The position numbers and the translations under genes were made by a program. A stretch of DNA of 43,699 bases, from the NCBI GenBank assembly GCA_023443025.1, contig JAEZWM010000006.1, forward strand, positions 1 through 43,699, written 5' to 3'. Below are positions 18,047-26,177 of this stretch, piece after piece (positions within the stretch are counted from its first letter, which is position 1; each line of letters starts with the position of its first letter). The notes under the pieces are model-generated. The model did not search any database. It was not told where the DNA came from and was given only the letters and a program-made list of their open reading frames with translations. The DNA is from Bacillota bacterium (GTDB taxonomy: Bacteria > Bacillota > Clostridia > Tissierellales > Peptoniphilaceae).

Positions 18047-18514
18047 TTAGTTTCGTAAAAAAATTATGGTTTTAATCAGTAGTAGAGCTACGATTCCAAA
18101 ATAAAAAAATTCTATTAAATAAATTGATATAAACAATATTACCAATAGTGAGATAACTGATGTATAAAAAAGAGTATTCATCTTAAATATATAACCAACT
18201 ACCAGGAAATACAATAATTCCTGAAAACCAAGAATATGCATCACAATGTCCGGGCTTTTTATGAATAAAAAAGCAGATATTATTATCGATAGATTACGAA
18301 GTGATGTTATAAAGACTAACCTTTCGTTCAACTTCCCGTTTTTATGGATTTTATTTTTTATCAGTGTCGATAAAATAAAATATTGAGATGCAAAAGTCAG
18401 TATAGATAATATATTAAATATCCCTTGCCTTAATTTAAATATACTCAAAATTAATATAAGTATCCATACCAAAAGAGTGCTTAATATATATGAACTAACT
18501 ACCCTTCTTTTCAT
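18047..18514 (-). CDS. Hypothetical membrane protein downstream of queH
   Basis: 155 residues made almost wholly of hydrophobic segments, with about five predicted membrane helices and only short basic loops. No motif or family recognised. Its start overlaps the end of queH by four bases (ATGA), so it is translationally coupled to it. A role related to queuosine is not implied by sequence. AT-rich with poor codon diversity, as usual for small membrane proteins here. Confidence 0.65.
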   Translation of the reverse strand: MKRRVVSSYILSTLLVWILILILSIFKLRQGIFNILSILTFASQYFILSTLIKNKIHKNGKLNERLVFITSLRNLSIIISAFLFIKSPDIVMHILGFQELLYFLVVGYIFKMNTLFYTSVISLLVILFISIYLIEFFYFGIVALLLIKTIIFLRN

Positions 18515-19137
18515 CTTTCATTCCTTTTATCCGACTCTATCTTTGAAAACTCACAGCCGCAGTAATCCTGTCTATAAAGGTCATGTTCTTTAGAAATTTG
18601 TATAGATTTTTTATATCCTTCTTTTTTCTTAAAATCAGACTTTAAAAATATAGGTCCATGCTCTTCAGACAACTCAATTCCTAATTTATTTATAATCTGT
18701 GAGTTCTTATGTGGACTTACAGAAAGGGTTGTCGTAAAGTAATCATAGCCTTCAGATGCTTTAATTGCCGTCATCTTCATCCTGTGATATATACATTTAA
18801 CGCATCTCAATCCCCCTTCAGGTTCCAAGTCCATTCCTGAAGTAAAGCATTTAAACATTTCATAGTTATAATCGTCATCGATTATTCCTAAGTGATTTTT
18901 AGAATTTAATTCATTAATAAGTCTAAGCTGCTCTTTTTTTCTTAGTAAGTATTCATCTTTAGGATATATGTTTGGATTATAAAAATATACATCTATATCA
19001 AAATAATCCATAAGATAATCAATGACATACGAACTACATGGACCACAGCAAGAGTGTAATAGAAGTCTTGGAGTCTTCCCTGCATCTATTATGTTTTTAA
19101 TTTCTTTTTCCATTTCTAATTGGTAATTAATTTTCAT
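18511..19137 (-). CDS. queH: Epoxyqueuosine reductase QueH
   Basis: 208 residues. The QueH (DUF208) cysteine pattern is complete: LLLHSCCGPCSSY with Cys30, Cys31 and Cys34, then CVKCIYHRM and the C-terminal YCGCEF. In the family these hold a [4Fe-4S] cluster and a second iron site and reduce epoxyqueuosine to queuosine in tRNA, replacing QueG. Also conserved are the YNPNIYPKDEYLLRKKEQ and TTTLSVSPHKNSQ stretches. No other queuosine genes are in the window. It is upstream of, and overlaps, a small membrane protein gene. Confidence 0.92.
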   Translation of the reverse strand: MKINYQLEMEKEIKNIIDAGKTPRLLLHSCCGPCSSYVIDYLMDYFDIDVYFYNPNIYPKDEYLLRKKEQLRLINELNSKNHLGIIDDDYNYEMFKCFTSGMDLEPEGGLRCVKCIYHRMKMTAIKASEGYDYFTTTLSVSPHKNSQIINKLGIELSEEHGPIFLKSDFKKKEGYKKSIQISKEHDLYRQDYCGCEFSKIESDKRNER

Positions 19138-19194
19138 ACCATCATCCCAACCTTATACTTATTATAAAACTTATTATAGCATATATGAGAAATA

Positions 19195-19220
19195 AAAAAC
19201 TCCTCTTTAAAGGAGTTTTT
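19195..19220. terminator. Terminator after the DUF5058-partner operon
   Basis: AAAAACTCCT pairs with AGGAGTTTTT, a 10-bp stem with a six-base loop. It lies just beyond the stop of the last gene of the minus-strand amidase operon. Confidence 0.85.
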
Positions 19221-19225
19221 CATGC

Positions 19226-19897
19226 TTATTTAGCCTTATTTTCTCTTCTTGTCATCCAAATCGCAAATGCTATCGTTCCAAAAGAGCACAGGGGTACTAC
19301 AACTACAGTTGGTAAAGTTCCGATAATAAATACTAAGAAAATCGCAAGCGACATACCAAATGCAGCAAATTTAGGATATTTTATTGCGAATAGAGCAAAA
19401 AGTGCTCCAAATATAGCAGGCAGTACATAGTTAAAAGCTTCTTTTACACCTGCCGGCAGCGCTGCCAGTATTATGTTTCCTGCAAGAGCTGCAATTGTCA
19501 CAACTATTAGATTAGTTATTATAGAACCGGCCATTCCGATAGTAGCTACAAGTTCGCCTTCTTCGGTTCCGGCATTAACTCCCACAGCCTCCTGGGCTAC
19601 AATCGCACAAGGTACACGTACATTTGCTATATTACCCGAAAGAAATGCCATATATGTACCTGCGTTTCCAAGTATTGGATAGTATGAAATTGGAGTCATA
19701 AAGTACTCCACACCATAGATGGAAGCAACTAGAAACCATGCAGTAAGTATATTGCTTATAGCAGGAAATGCATTGTATTTAAATCCGATATATAACGCAG
19801 GAAGTAGCGACATTGGAACAGCCACTAGCAGAGTTATTTTACCAAGTCTGATAATAGGATCGGTAAACATCGTTTTATAAGATCCAGCTTTATCCAT
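19226..19897 (-). CDS. Membrane protein, partner of the DUF5058 protein
   Basis: 223 residues with about six or seven membrane helices and several Gly/Ala-rich segments (for example VATIGMAGSIITNLIVVTIAALAGNIILAAL) that look like transporter helices. I do not recognise a named family with certainty. Its ATG shares one base with the stop of the DUF5058 gene (TAATG), so the two are made in a fixed ratio and probably form one membrane complex. As the last gene of the sigma-54-controlled amidase operon, a role in moving that enzyme's substrate or product is plausible inference. Confidence 0.7.
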   Translation of the reverse strand: MDKAGSYKTMFTDPIIRLGKITLLVAVPMSLLPALYIGFKYNAFPAISNILTAWFLVASIYGVEYFMTPISYYPILGNAGTYMAFLSGNIANVRVPCAIVAQEAVGVNAGTEEGELVATIGMAGSIITNLIVVTIAALAGNIILAALPAGVKEAFNYVLPAIFGALFALFAIKYPKFAAFGMSLAIFLVFIIGTLPTVVVVPLCSFGTIAFAIWMTRRENKAK

Positions 19898-20631
19898 TAT
19901 GCCCCTCCTAACTGTTTAAAAACTAATACACCGACTATCATCCCGGCAATCATTGATAGACCAAGTGAATACTCTCTAAGTTTTGGTGCTTTTTTTGCAA
20001 TATTAGTAAATATAACCATCGCAAGAGCCGCAACGATACTTGCCGCGAGTTTGTCAACTGCAATACCTCCATCTGCTGCTTTGGCGTTTAGTGCAACCAG
20101 AAAAGATGCAGTTCCAAGTACAGCCGCTCCACAAATCTTTTGCATAAGTTCAGTATCTCCACCGGCAACCTTGTCTTGAAGTACCTCTAATTTATCAGTA
20201 AATAATCCACAAAAAATTAACCATCCACATCCATTAAGTGCCATAGTCCATACGGAGTTGGCAAATTCTCTGATTCCATACTCTGCCGATCCAAATTCTA
20301 CTCCCATCGCTCTTGCGCCGAGCTGTGAAGCTGTAAGTTCGGTATTTGCTGCTCCAATCATTGAAAGTCTCAACCACGTAATTGGTCCACCTATAACACC
20401 CATCATAGCAACCATTACAACGAAGACTGATAACGCAGGTCCAATCGCAGAAGTTGCACCTACTCTAAATGCTTGGTAACATTGTTTCTTTTCAAGAGCG
20501 GTAACGGATGCAGCATCCATCGCTTTTCTAGTGAATAAAAACGCTTGCAGAGCTACTAAGAAAACAAGAGGTATACAAATTACCCACAGAAAAGGATCAT
20601 TAGCAGCTTGTAAATAACTCTTTTCTTGCAT
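19897..20631 (-). CDS. DUF5058-type membrane protein, putative transporter subunit
   Basis: 244 residues with about six membrane helices. The segment LFTRKAMDAASVTALEKKQCYQAFRVGATSAIGPALSVFVVM matches my recollection of the uncharacterised DUF5058 family. Its position between a CSHase-like amidase and a second, co-translated membrane protein argues for a two-subunit carrier. AAAGGTGGTGAG precedes the ATG at 20631. A hairpin in the upstream spacer separates it from the amidase gene and may set the expression ratio. Substrate unknown; N-carbamoylsarcosine, N-methylhydantoin, creatinine or sarcosine are candidates by context only. Confidence 0.7.
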   Translation of the reverse strand: MQEKSYLQAANDPFLWVICIPLVFLVALQAFLFTRKAMDAASVTALEKKQCYQAFRVGATSAIGPALSVFVVMVAMMGVIGGPITWLRLSMIGAANTELTASQLGARAMGVEFGSAEYGIREFANSVWTMALNGCGWLIFCGLFTDKLEVLQDKVAGGDTELMQKICGAAVLGTASFLVALNAKAADGGIAVDKLAASIVAALAMVIFTNIAKKAPKLREYSLGLSMIAGMIVGVLVFKQLGGA

Positions 20632-20654
20632 AAACTCACCACCTTTTATAAAAC

Positions 20655-20678
20655 AAGGGGCACTAGTTAGTGCCCCTT
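20655..20678 (-). other. Intercistronic hairpin between amidase and DUF5058 genes
   Basis: AAGGGGCACTA (20655-20665) and TAGTGCCCCTT (20668-20678) form a perfect 11-bp stem with a two-base loop as written. Only a short T-rich stretch follows on the minus strand, so it may be a leaky terminator or an mRNA-stabilising structure that keeps amidase levels above transporter levels. Confidence 0.75.
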
Positions 20679-20685
20679 AGGAATA

Positions 20686-21420
20686 TTACTTGTCTAGTTT
20701 TCTTTCGTGTTTTGTATATACGTTAGGATCGATTCCCTCTAAGTATTCTACAACTTCATCAACAGAAACAACATCTGCAAATTTTGCTTCCATGTCGAAT
20801 AAGTTCCACTCAACTACTCCAGGTACTCTATCTCCAACAGTTCCTTCAGGTACGATTGTCTTGAATCCATATCCGGTTGAGTCCATTACTGTATGTCTAA
20901 CACATGCACAAGCTGTAGCTCCCATAACGATAAGTGTATCAACACCTAGGAAAGTAAGAACTTGTGCTAAGTAAGTTCCAAAGAAGTTAGAAGCAAACTT
21001 TTTGTGAATTACAGGCTCTTCAGGTTGCGGCTTAAGTTTAGGGTCGATTTCCATCCACTCACTATTGATGTCTAATGTGTGTAGAGGTATCTTTTCATCC
21101 CATCTTGGAAGATCCCATTGCTTTTCTCCAAGGTATCCTGTCGTAGTATGGAAGATTGGCACTCCCATTTTTCTTCCTGCTTCAAGAACTCTTAATGCAT
21201 TAGCACAAACTTCTTCAGACTTATCACATGTAAATGGGTGACCTTCACTCATCCAAGCCTTAGCCATGTCAACAGTTGTAATTGCAGGAGCTTTACCAAA
21301 GCCCATTCTTCTCATGAAGCCTCTTTCTTTATATATCTTTCTAGCTTCATCAAACGCCTTCTTTAATAGTTCCTCATCAAATTCATAATGATCAACAAAT
21401 TTAAAATCCTTATTAGTCAT
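20686..21420 (-). CDS. N-carbamoylsarcosine amidohydrolase-like isochorismatase-fold enzyme
   Basis: 244 residues of the isochorismatase-like cysteine hydrolase fold. The likely triad is Asp51 (ITTVDMAK), Lys140 (VIHKKFASNFFGT) and Cys173 (ACACVRHTVMDSTGYGF). In N-carbamoylsarcosine amidase of Arthrobacter, as I recall, the triad is Asp51, Lys144, Cys177; the same Lys-Cys spacing and the CVRHT motif support that subgroup over nicotinamidase or isochorismatase. The reaction would be N-carbamoylsarcosine to sarcosine, CO2 and ammonia, the last step of the creatinine/N-methylhydantoin route. ATG 21420 has AGGAGG seven bases upstream. It is the first gene of a sigma-54-type operon with two membrane proteins. 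A related carbamoyl substrate cannot be excluded. Confidence 0.75.
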   Translation of the reverse strand: MTNKDFKFVDHYEFDEELLKKAFDEARKIYKERGFMRRMGFGKAPAITTVDMAKAWMSEGHPFTCDKSEEVCANALRVLEAGRKMGVPIFHTTTGYLGEKQWDLPRWDEKIPLHTLDINSEWMEIDPKLKPQPEEPVIHKKFASNFFGTYLAQVLTFLGVDTLIVMGATACACVRHTVMDSTGYGFKTIVPEGTVGDRVPGVVEWNLFDMEAKFADVVSVDEVVEYLEGIDPNVYTKHERKLDK

Positions 21421-21465
21421 TTTAGACCTCCTATATTTTTTGTTTTATTTGTTACCTAGTTATAT

Positions 21466-21481
21466 TGCACAAGTCGTGCCA
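21466..21481 (-). promoter_or_regulatory. Sigma-54 (-24/-12) promoter of the amidase operon
   Basis: On the minus strand TGGCACG-ACTT-GTGCA fits the consensus TGGCACG-N4-TTGCA with one mismatch and exact GG-to-GC spacing. Predicted transcription start is near 21455, 35 bases before the ATG. The adjacent activator gene has an intact GAFTGA motif, required for contact with sigma-54. Confidence 0.88.
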
Positions 21482-21536
21482 ACTTTTTAAACGTTGAAAA
21501 CAAGAGGTTTTGATAATTTAAGGACATTGCCGGATT

Positions 21537-21636
21537 TTGCAATCTTGCAAAGAAATCGATTTCTTTTCTATTCTTTAATTTAAATTAAGCCATCTTGCAA
21601 AATTGCAAACGATTATATTCATTTGCAATTTTGCAA
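21537..21636. promoter_or_regulatory. Three upstream activator sites, TTGCAA-N2-TTGCAA
   Basis: Identical paired half-sites occur at 21537-21550, 21595-21608 and 21623-21636, each two copies of the self-complementary TTGCAA separated by two bases (TC, AA, TT). They lie about 80 to 180 bases upstream of the predicted sigma-54 start, the normal location for an enhancer-binding activator, and next to the gene for one. Confidence 0.85.
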
Positions 21637-21639
21637 ATA

Positions 21640-23007
21640 CTAAAAACTTAGATTATATTTTTTCATCTTTCTTGAAAGAGTGCTGGCGTGTATACCCATT
21701 ACTGATGCAGCAGATTCAAGAGTTTTATACTTTCTTATAGTATCCTCAATAATTGTTTTTTCATATAAGTCTACAAGTTGAGGAAGATTTCTTTTTTCTG
21801 TAAAGTCAGGGTTGTCTTTTGTATTTATCATAATATCGCTGAGTACTTTTCCGGGTATTGTCTCAATATTTATAGTAGTGTCACTCAAGATAAAGAGATA
21901 TTCTATAATATTTTCCAACTCTCTTACATTTCCCGGGTAGCTGTATTCTTTGAGGGCTTCAAAAGCACTATTATCAATTGTTTTGGTTTCACTATACTTT
22001 TTATTAAGCCTTTCTAAAAAGTATGAAATAAATGCAGGTATATCCTCCGCCCTGTTTCTAAGAGGCTGAATGTGTACCGGAAAAACTGATAGTCTAAAGT
22101 ATAAATCTTCTCTAAAATTACCGGCTTCAATCTCATTCACTAAATTTCTATTTGTCGCAGCAAGTATTCTTACATCTATAGGAATACTTTCCTGACCACC
22201 AATTCTTCTAATTTCTTTTTCCTGTATTGCTCTTAGGAGTTTAGACTGAACTTCATATGGCATCTCACCAATCTCGTCTAAAAGCAGAGTACCTTTATTT
22301 GCCAGTTCAAAAAGCCCAATCTTTCCAACATCTCTAGCCCCGGTAAAAGCACCTTTTTCATAGCCGAACAATTCCGATTCAAAAAGCTCTTTGGGTATTG
22401 CTGCACAGTTAACCCTTATAAAAGCTTCATCGCGTCTAGGACTTAGATTATGTATATGCCTTGCTATTACCTCCTTGCCTGTTCCGGATTCTCCTGTAAT
22501 TAAAACCGTTGTATCGTATGGAGCTGCCATATTCGCCGTATTTATAGTCTCTTGCATCTGTTTTGAAACACTTACAAAATCATGCTCTTTATTGAGAAGC
22601 TTCTTTAGAGAACTCATCTCTAAAGAGAGCATTTTTGAACTAGCTTCGTTGTCTTTGATTTTCTTTTCCAGTTGATGGAGGTCATCTATATTTCTGGTGT
22701 TGTTAACAACGCCAATAAGCTTTCCATCCTGCAATATAGGCTCTGCACTCGATAGTGCTGACTTACCCGATACATATGCATGTATTATGGAATGAGGTTT
22801 CCCAGTCTTTATTACATCCAGTGATACCGACCTGCTAAAAATCCCCTCATTCTCCAAGTCCTGAAGATTTCTTCCCATTATAGATTCTTTTTTTATACCG
22901 GTTATATGTTCATAATAGTCATTGACATAAATAACCCTTCCTGTACTATCTGAAATCAATACACCATCAGCGGAGTTATCCAGTGCGAGTTTATAAATAT
23001 TATCCAT
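21640..23007 (-). CDS. Sigma-54-dependent activator with PAS, AAA+ and Fis-type HTH domains
   Basis: 455 residues from ATG 23007, which has AGGAGGAT directly upstream; the longer frame from 23067 lacks a site and overlaps the upstream gene. Domains: PAS sensor (about 1-110), coiled linker (about 107-140), AAA+ sigma-54 interaction domain with Walker A GESGTGK (172-178), GAFTGA (219-224) and Walker B LLLDEIGE (241-248), and a C-terminal Fis-like HTH (about 428-452, AASVMGIHASTLSRKMKKY). It has no receiver domain, so it probably senses a small ligand or redox state through PAS. It sits 219 bp upstream of the amidase operon, with its likely binding sites and target promoter in between. Confidence 0.93.
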   Translation of the reverse strand: MDNIYKLALDNSADGVLISDSTGRVIYVNDYYEHITGIKKESIMGRNLQDLENEGIFSRSVSLDVIKTGKPHSIIHAYVSGKSALSSAEPILQDGKLIGVVNNTRNIDDLHQLEKKIKDNEASSKMLSLEMSSLKKLLNKEHDFVSVSKQMQETINTANMAAPYDTTVLITGESGTGKEVIARHIHNLSPRRDEAFIRVNCAAIPKELFESELFGYEKGAFTGARDVGKIGLFELANKGTLLLDEIGEMPYEVQSKLLRAIQEKEIRRIGGQESIPIDVRILAATNRNLVNEIEAGNFREDLYFRLSVFPVHIQPLRNRAEDIPAFISYFLERLNKKYSETKTIDNSAFEALKEYSYPGNVRELENIIEYLFILSDTTINIETIPGKVLSDIMINTKDNPDFTEKRNLPQLVDLYEKTIIEDTIRKYKTLESAASVMGIHASTLSRKMKKYNLSF

Positions 23008-23008
23008 C

Positions 23009-23938
23009 TTATCCTCCTGTGGATGCATTCTTCTTACTACTTCTAGTTTTTGAAATTGCAACAACAATTACCGAAGTCATTATGAAAGCGAAGCCTACAA
23101 TATCTATCGGTAAAAACTTTGTACCTAAAAAAACGGATGAACATACAGTTGCAGAAAGCGGTTCTATGAAAGCTATTGTACTTGCTGCAACCGGACCAAT
23201 ATCCGACACTCCTTGTAGGTATAGAGTAAAACCAATCGCTGTTCCAAGAATGACTATTGCAGCGATGGACACTAAGGTTTTAAAATTTATTACCACATCG
23301 TAAGTCCATGGTCTTATTATAAAAAGAAGAACCGTTCCTGCAAAAAGCATGGCATAAGAATTGACTATTGTACTTCCCCATGCTGCTATTAATTTTCCGG
23401 GCATAAGTGTATATGTCATCATTGCAAATGCAGACAAAAGCCCCCAGGTTAACGCTAGTGGCGATATCGAAAGCGTGTTTAAATTACCTCTGGTTGAAAC
23501 TATTACAGTTCCCGTTATTGCAAATAGTATAGCAAAAACTTCCGTCCTAGTTGGTAGCCTCTTAGTTGTTAAACATACATAGATTACAATAAGTGTAGGT
23601 CCTAAATACTGAAGCACCGTAGCTGTACCGGCGTTAGAGTAATTTATTGCCATATAATATGTAAGCTGCGAAGAAGTCAATCCAAATAGCCCGAATACCA
23701 GGAGCATAATTACACTCCTAGTGCTTTTTAAAATTTCAGTGGATCTTTTACCATATTTAAAAAAGCTATATGATAACAGTATGATTCCTGAGAAAAACAA
23801 TCTTATATTTGTGATCCAGATTGGAGATGCATAACCGCCTGAAAACAAATACTGAGCAAAAGTCCCTGCTATTCCCCATACGATAGCCGCAGTTGCGGTT
23901 AGAATTAATCCTTTTAAAGTTTTATTATTTCCTGTCAT
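23009..23938 (-). CDS. EamA/DMT-family transporter
   Basis: 309 residues, ten predicted helices in two EamA repeats (for example AAIVWGIAGTFAQYLFSGG and the second-half LTWGLLSAFAMMTYTLMPGKL). The family exports or imports small metabolites such as amino acids in the cytoplasmic membrane; substrate not predictable. Two ATGs follow GGAGG; the second (23938) has the better spacing. It ends one base before the sigma-54 activator, so both are probably on one transcript and the carrier may belong to the same regulon. Confidence 0.88.
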   Translation of the reverse strand: MTGNNKTLKGLILTATAAIVWGIAGTFAQYLFSGGYASPIWITNIRLFFSGIILLSYSFFKYGKRSTEILKSTRSVIMLLVFGLFGLTSSQLTYYMAINYSNAGTATVLQYLGPTLIVIYVCLTTKRLPTRTEVFAILFAITGTVIVSTRGNLNTLSISPLALTWGLLSAFAMMTYTLMPGKLIAAWGSTIVNSYAMLFAGTVLLFIIRPWTYDVVINFKTLVSIAAIVILGTAIGFTLYLQGVSDIGPVAASTIAFIEPLSATVCSSVFLGTKFLPIDIVGFAFIMTSVIVVAISKTRSSKKNASTGG

Positions 23939-24113
23939 CATAACCTCCAAATACCTAATACAATAATTTTATCACATATAGACTATTACGCAATACAGTA
24001 ATACTCATATTATAAGAGTTGTTTATCAATAACGCTTATCGATTAATTTGATTAATAATGGGTATATAATTAAATGATCAATTTTGATTAAATAAATTTT
24101 TATGGAGGCCACT
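23939..24113. promoter_or_regulatory. Divergent spacer between EamA gene and prxU
   Basis: AT-rich spacer. TATAAT at 24065-24070 may be the prxU -10 box; the -35 is weak. GGAGG at 24103-24107 is the prxU ribosome binding site. Confidence 0.4.
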
Positions 24114-24716
24114 ATGGTAAAAATAGGAAGAAAAGCACCCGATTTTGAAATTGCTGCTTTTTATAAAGGAGAGATTACACAAGTAAAGCTTGCTGATTAT
24201 TTAGGTAAGTGGACTGTATTATTCTTCTATCCCGGAGATTTTACTTTCGTGTGAGTAACTGAAATTGCTGCAGTTGCAGCCAGATATGCTGAGTTCAAGG
24301 AACTTGGAGCGGAAGTAATCGCAATTTCTCTGGATAGTCCATATGTTCATAAAGTATGGAATGACCAAGAATTAGCAGAAATGGTAGAAGGCGGAGCACC
24401 ATTTGCAATGGCTACTGACCCTGCCGGAGCTATCGGTCAAGAATACCATGTCTTCGATGAATTCTCATGTATGGATGTAAGGGGTACATTTATTTTAGAT
24501 CCGGACGGAGTAGTTGTAGGATACGAAATCTTATCACCACCCGTTGGAAGAAACATAGATGAACTATTGAGACAAATAGAAGCTTTCCAGCATGTCTATA
24601 ACGCTAAAAACGAAGTAATGCCATCAGGCTGGAGACCGGGAAAGAAAACTTTAAAACCTGGTGAAGAGTTAGTTGGAAATGTTTGGAAAGAATGGGATGT
24701 TGAAGACGCAAAATAA
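24114..24716 (+). CDS. prxU: Selenocysteine-containing peroxiredoxin (in-frame TGA at codon 47)
   Basis: A 200-residue AhpC/TSA peroxiredoxin read through an in-frame TGA (24252-24254). It starts at ATG 24114 behind GGAGG. The TGA falls exactly where the peroxidatic Cys is expected: PGDFTFV-U-VTE, compared with the usual PGDFTFVCPTE. The frame is open and conserved on both sides (KIGRKAPDFEI before; AVIAISLDS-type, FAMATDPAGAIGQEY and RGTFILDPDGVVVGYE after). Arg123 of the active site is present; the only Cys is Cys119. Reading TGA as selenocysteine gives a PrxU-type enzyme, as known from amino-acid-fermenting Clostridia, that reduces peroxides with thiol donors. A gene finder would wrongly start it at 24381. 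The usual Pro after the catalytic residue is Val here. Confidence 0.88.
24252..24280 (+). promoter_or_regulatory. Selenocysteine codon and candidate bacterial SECIS hairpin
   Basis: Twelve bases after the TGA, GCTGC (24267-24271), loop AGTT and GCAGC (24276-24280) form a compact stem-loop. Bacterial SECIS elements lie inside the coding sequence just downstream of the UGA with similar spacing and a short apical loop. SelB binding was not testable here. Confidence 0.65.
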
Positions 24717-24726
24717 ATTAATTCTT

Positions 24727-24760
24727 AAAAAAGAGGCGAATAATTTTTTCGCCTCTTTTT
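24727..24760. terminator. Bidirectional terminator between prxU and the AGCS gene
   Basis: AAAAAAGAGGCGAA pairs with TTCGCCTCTTTTT over a seven-base loop, with A and T tracts on both sides. Confidence 0.92.
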
Positions 24761-24766
24761 AGTGCT

Positions 24767-26173
24767 TTATTTCCAATAATCCAGTTCGGTTTTGATACTC
24801 TTAATATTCTTAGGATCAAACACAGGATCTTTACCCGCTTTAAGTTGAGTGCGGTAGTCTTGATAAGTGTCAATAGCAATCCTTCCAAGCAGTAGGATAA
24901 CCGCAAGGTTGATAAGTGCCATAACTCCCATCCACACATCTCCTGTATCCCATACAACAGAAAAGTCTCCAATACTTCCTAAAAATACCATTACAAGAAC
25001 TAAGCATCTATAGATTGTAAGCATTGAGCTTCCGCCGCCAATAAATTCAATATTTGATTCTCCATAGTAGTAGTTTCCTATTATAGATGAATACGAGAAC
25101 AGCAGTATACATATCGCTAAGAACCCAACAGCCCATGAACCAACATGCTGTGAAAGAGCTGTTTGAGTTATCATGATTCCCTTCAATTCAGGATTGGTAT
25201 ATACCTGCTCTCCTGCTAGGATAACTATAAATGCCGTAGCTGAACATACCAATAATGTATCTAAATATACCCCAAGTGACTGAACAAATCCTTGCTTTGC
25301 AGGATGAGAAGTATCTGCCGTTGCTGCTGCATTTGGAACGGAACCCATACCTGCTTCGTTAGAGAACAGTCCTCTTCTAACTCCATTTATTATTGCTGCT
25401 CCTATTCCTCCACCAACTACAGCGCGTACTCCAAATGCGTTTTGAACTATTAGCCCGAACATTCTAGGAACTTCATCAATATTTTTAACAACTACAAAAA
25501 GTGCTACAAGCATATAAATCGTAGCCATAACAGGAACAATTTTAGAAGAAATGTCAGCAATTCTTCTAACACCACCAAAAATAACTATTCCTGTAAAAAT
25601 AACAATAACGCCACCGATTATATACTTATTTATATTAATCGTGTTTCCAACTGCACTAACTATAGTGTTTGCTTGAATGGCATTAAACATAAATCCAAAA
25701 GTTATAGATATAATTACTGAGAATACAATTCCAAGCCATCTCATTCCTAGAACTTGCTCTATATAGTATGCAGGTCCTCCCCTGAAAGTTCCATCCGGAT
25801 CTTTGACTTTATATATCTGAGCAAGAGTACTCTCCACGAAAGAAGTCGCTCCTCCTACGATCGCAATAATCCACATCCAGAAAATTGCACCTGGTCCACC
25901 TGCAGCAATTGCAGCTGCTACACCGGCAATGTTTCCGGTACCAATTCTTGAAGCAGCAGAAATACAAAAAGCTTCGAAGGAAGATATCCCTCTGGAACCA
26001 TCAGGTCTTTTATTAACTTCCCTAAGTAAGCTAATCATGTGACCAATCATGGTCATCTGTCCAAATTTAATTTTTATAGTAAAATAAAGTCCAACACCTA
26101 CTAGTAGGCCAACCAAAACATATGTATACAGAATGTCATTGGCTTGAGAAGTTAAATCAGCTATAAGTTTCAT
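24767..26173 (-). CDS. Sodium:amino-acid symporter, AGCS family (probably glutamine or alanine)
   Basis: 468 residues with about eleven membrane helices. The AGCS signature region SSFEAFCISAASRIGTGNIAGVAAAIAAGGPGAIFWMW and FVESTLAQIYKVKDPDGTFRGGPAYY are typical of AlsT/GlnT/DagA carriers, which use Na+ (or H+) to import alanine, glycine or glutamine. It lies four bases after the glutaminase gene on the same strand, so glutamine is the likely substrate, as in the Bacillus glsA-glnT pair. The C-terminal tail is short and soluble. Ordinary length. Confidence 0.92.
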   Translation of the reverse strand: MKLIADLTSQANDILYTYVLVGLLVGVGLYFTIKIKFGQMTMIGHMISLLREVNKRPDGSRGISSFEAFCISAASRIGTGNIAGVAAAIAAGGPGAIFWMWIIAIVGGATSFVESTLAQIYKVKDPDGTFRGGPAYYIEQVLGMRWLGIVFSVIISITFGFMFNAIQANTIVSAVGNTININKYIIGGVIVIFTGIVIFGGVRRIADISSKIVPVMATIYMLVALFVVVKNIDEVPRMFGLIVQNAFGVRAVVGGGIGAAIINGVRRGLFSNEAGMGSVPNAAATADTSHPAKQGFVQSLGVYLDTLLVCSATAFIVILAGEQVYTNPELKGIMITQTALSQHVGSWAVGFLAICILLFSYSSIIGNYYYGESNIEFIGGGSSMLTIYRCLVLVMVFLGSIGDFSVVWDTGDVWMGVMALINLAVILLLGRIAIDTYQDYRTQLKAGKDPVFDPKNIKSIKTELDYWK

Positions 26174-26177
26174 TCTT

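Noticed and set aside
21537..21636. Short repeats taken as a CRISPR-like array
   Set aside because: Units are 14 bases with unequal spacing (58 and 28 bases) and sit before a sigma-54 promoter; they fit activator sites.
23008..23067. Longer start for the sigma-54 activator
   Set aside because: It overlaps the EamA gene and has no ribosome binding site, whereas ATG 23007 follows AGGAGGAT.
24381..24716. Independent 111-residue gene starting at 24381
   Set aside because: It is the C-terminal part of the peroxiredoxin; the N-terminal half is in frame upstream, interrupted only by the TGA at the catalytic position.
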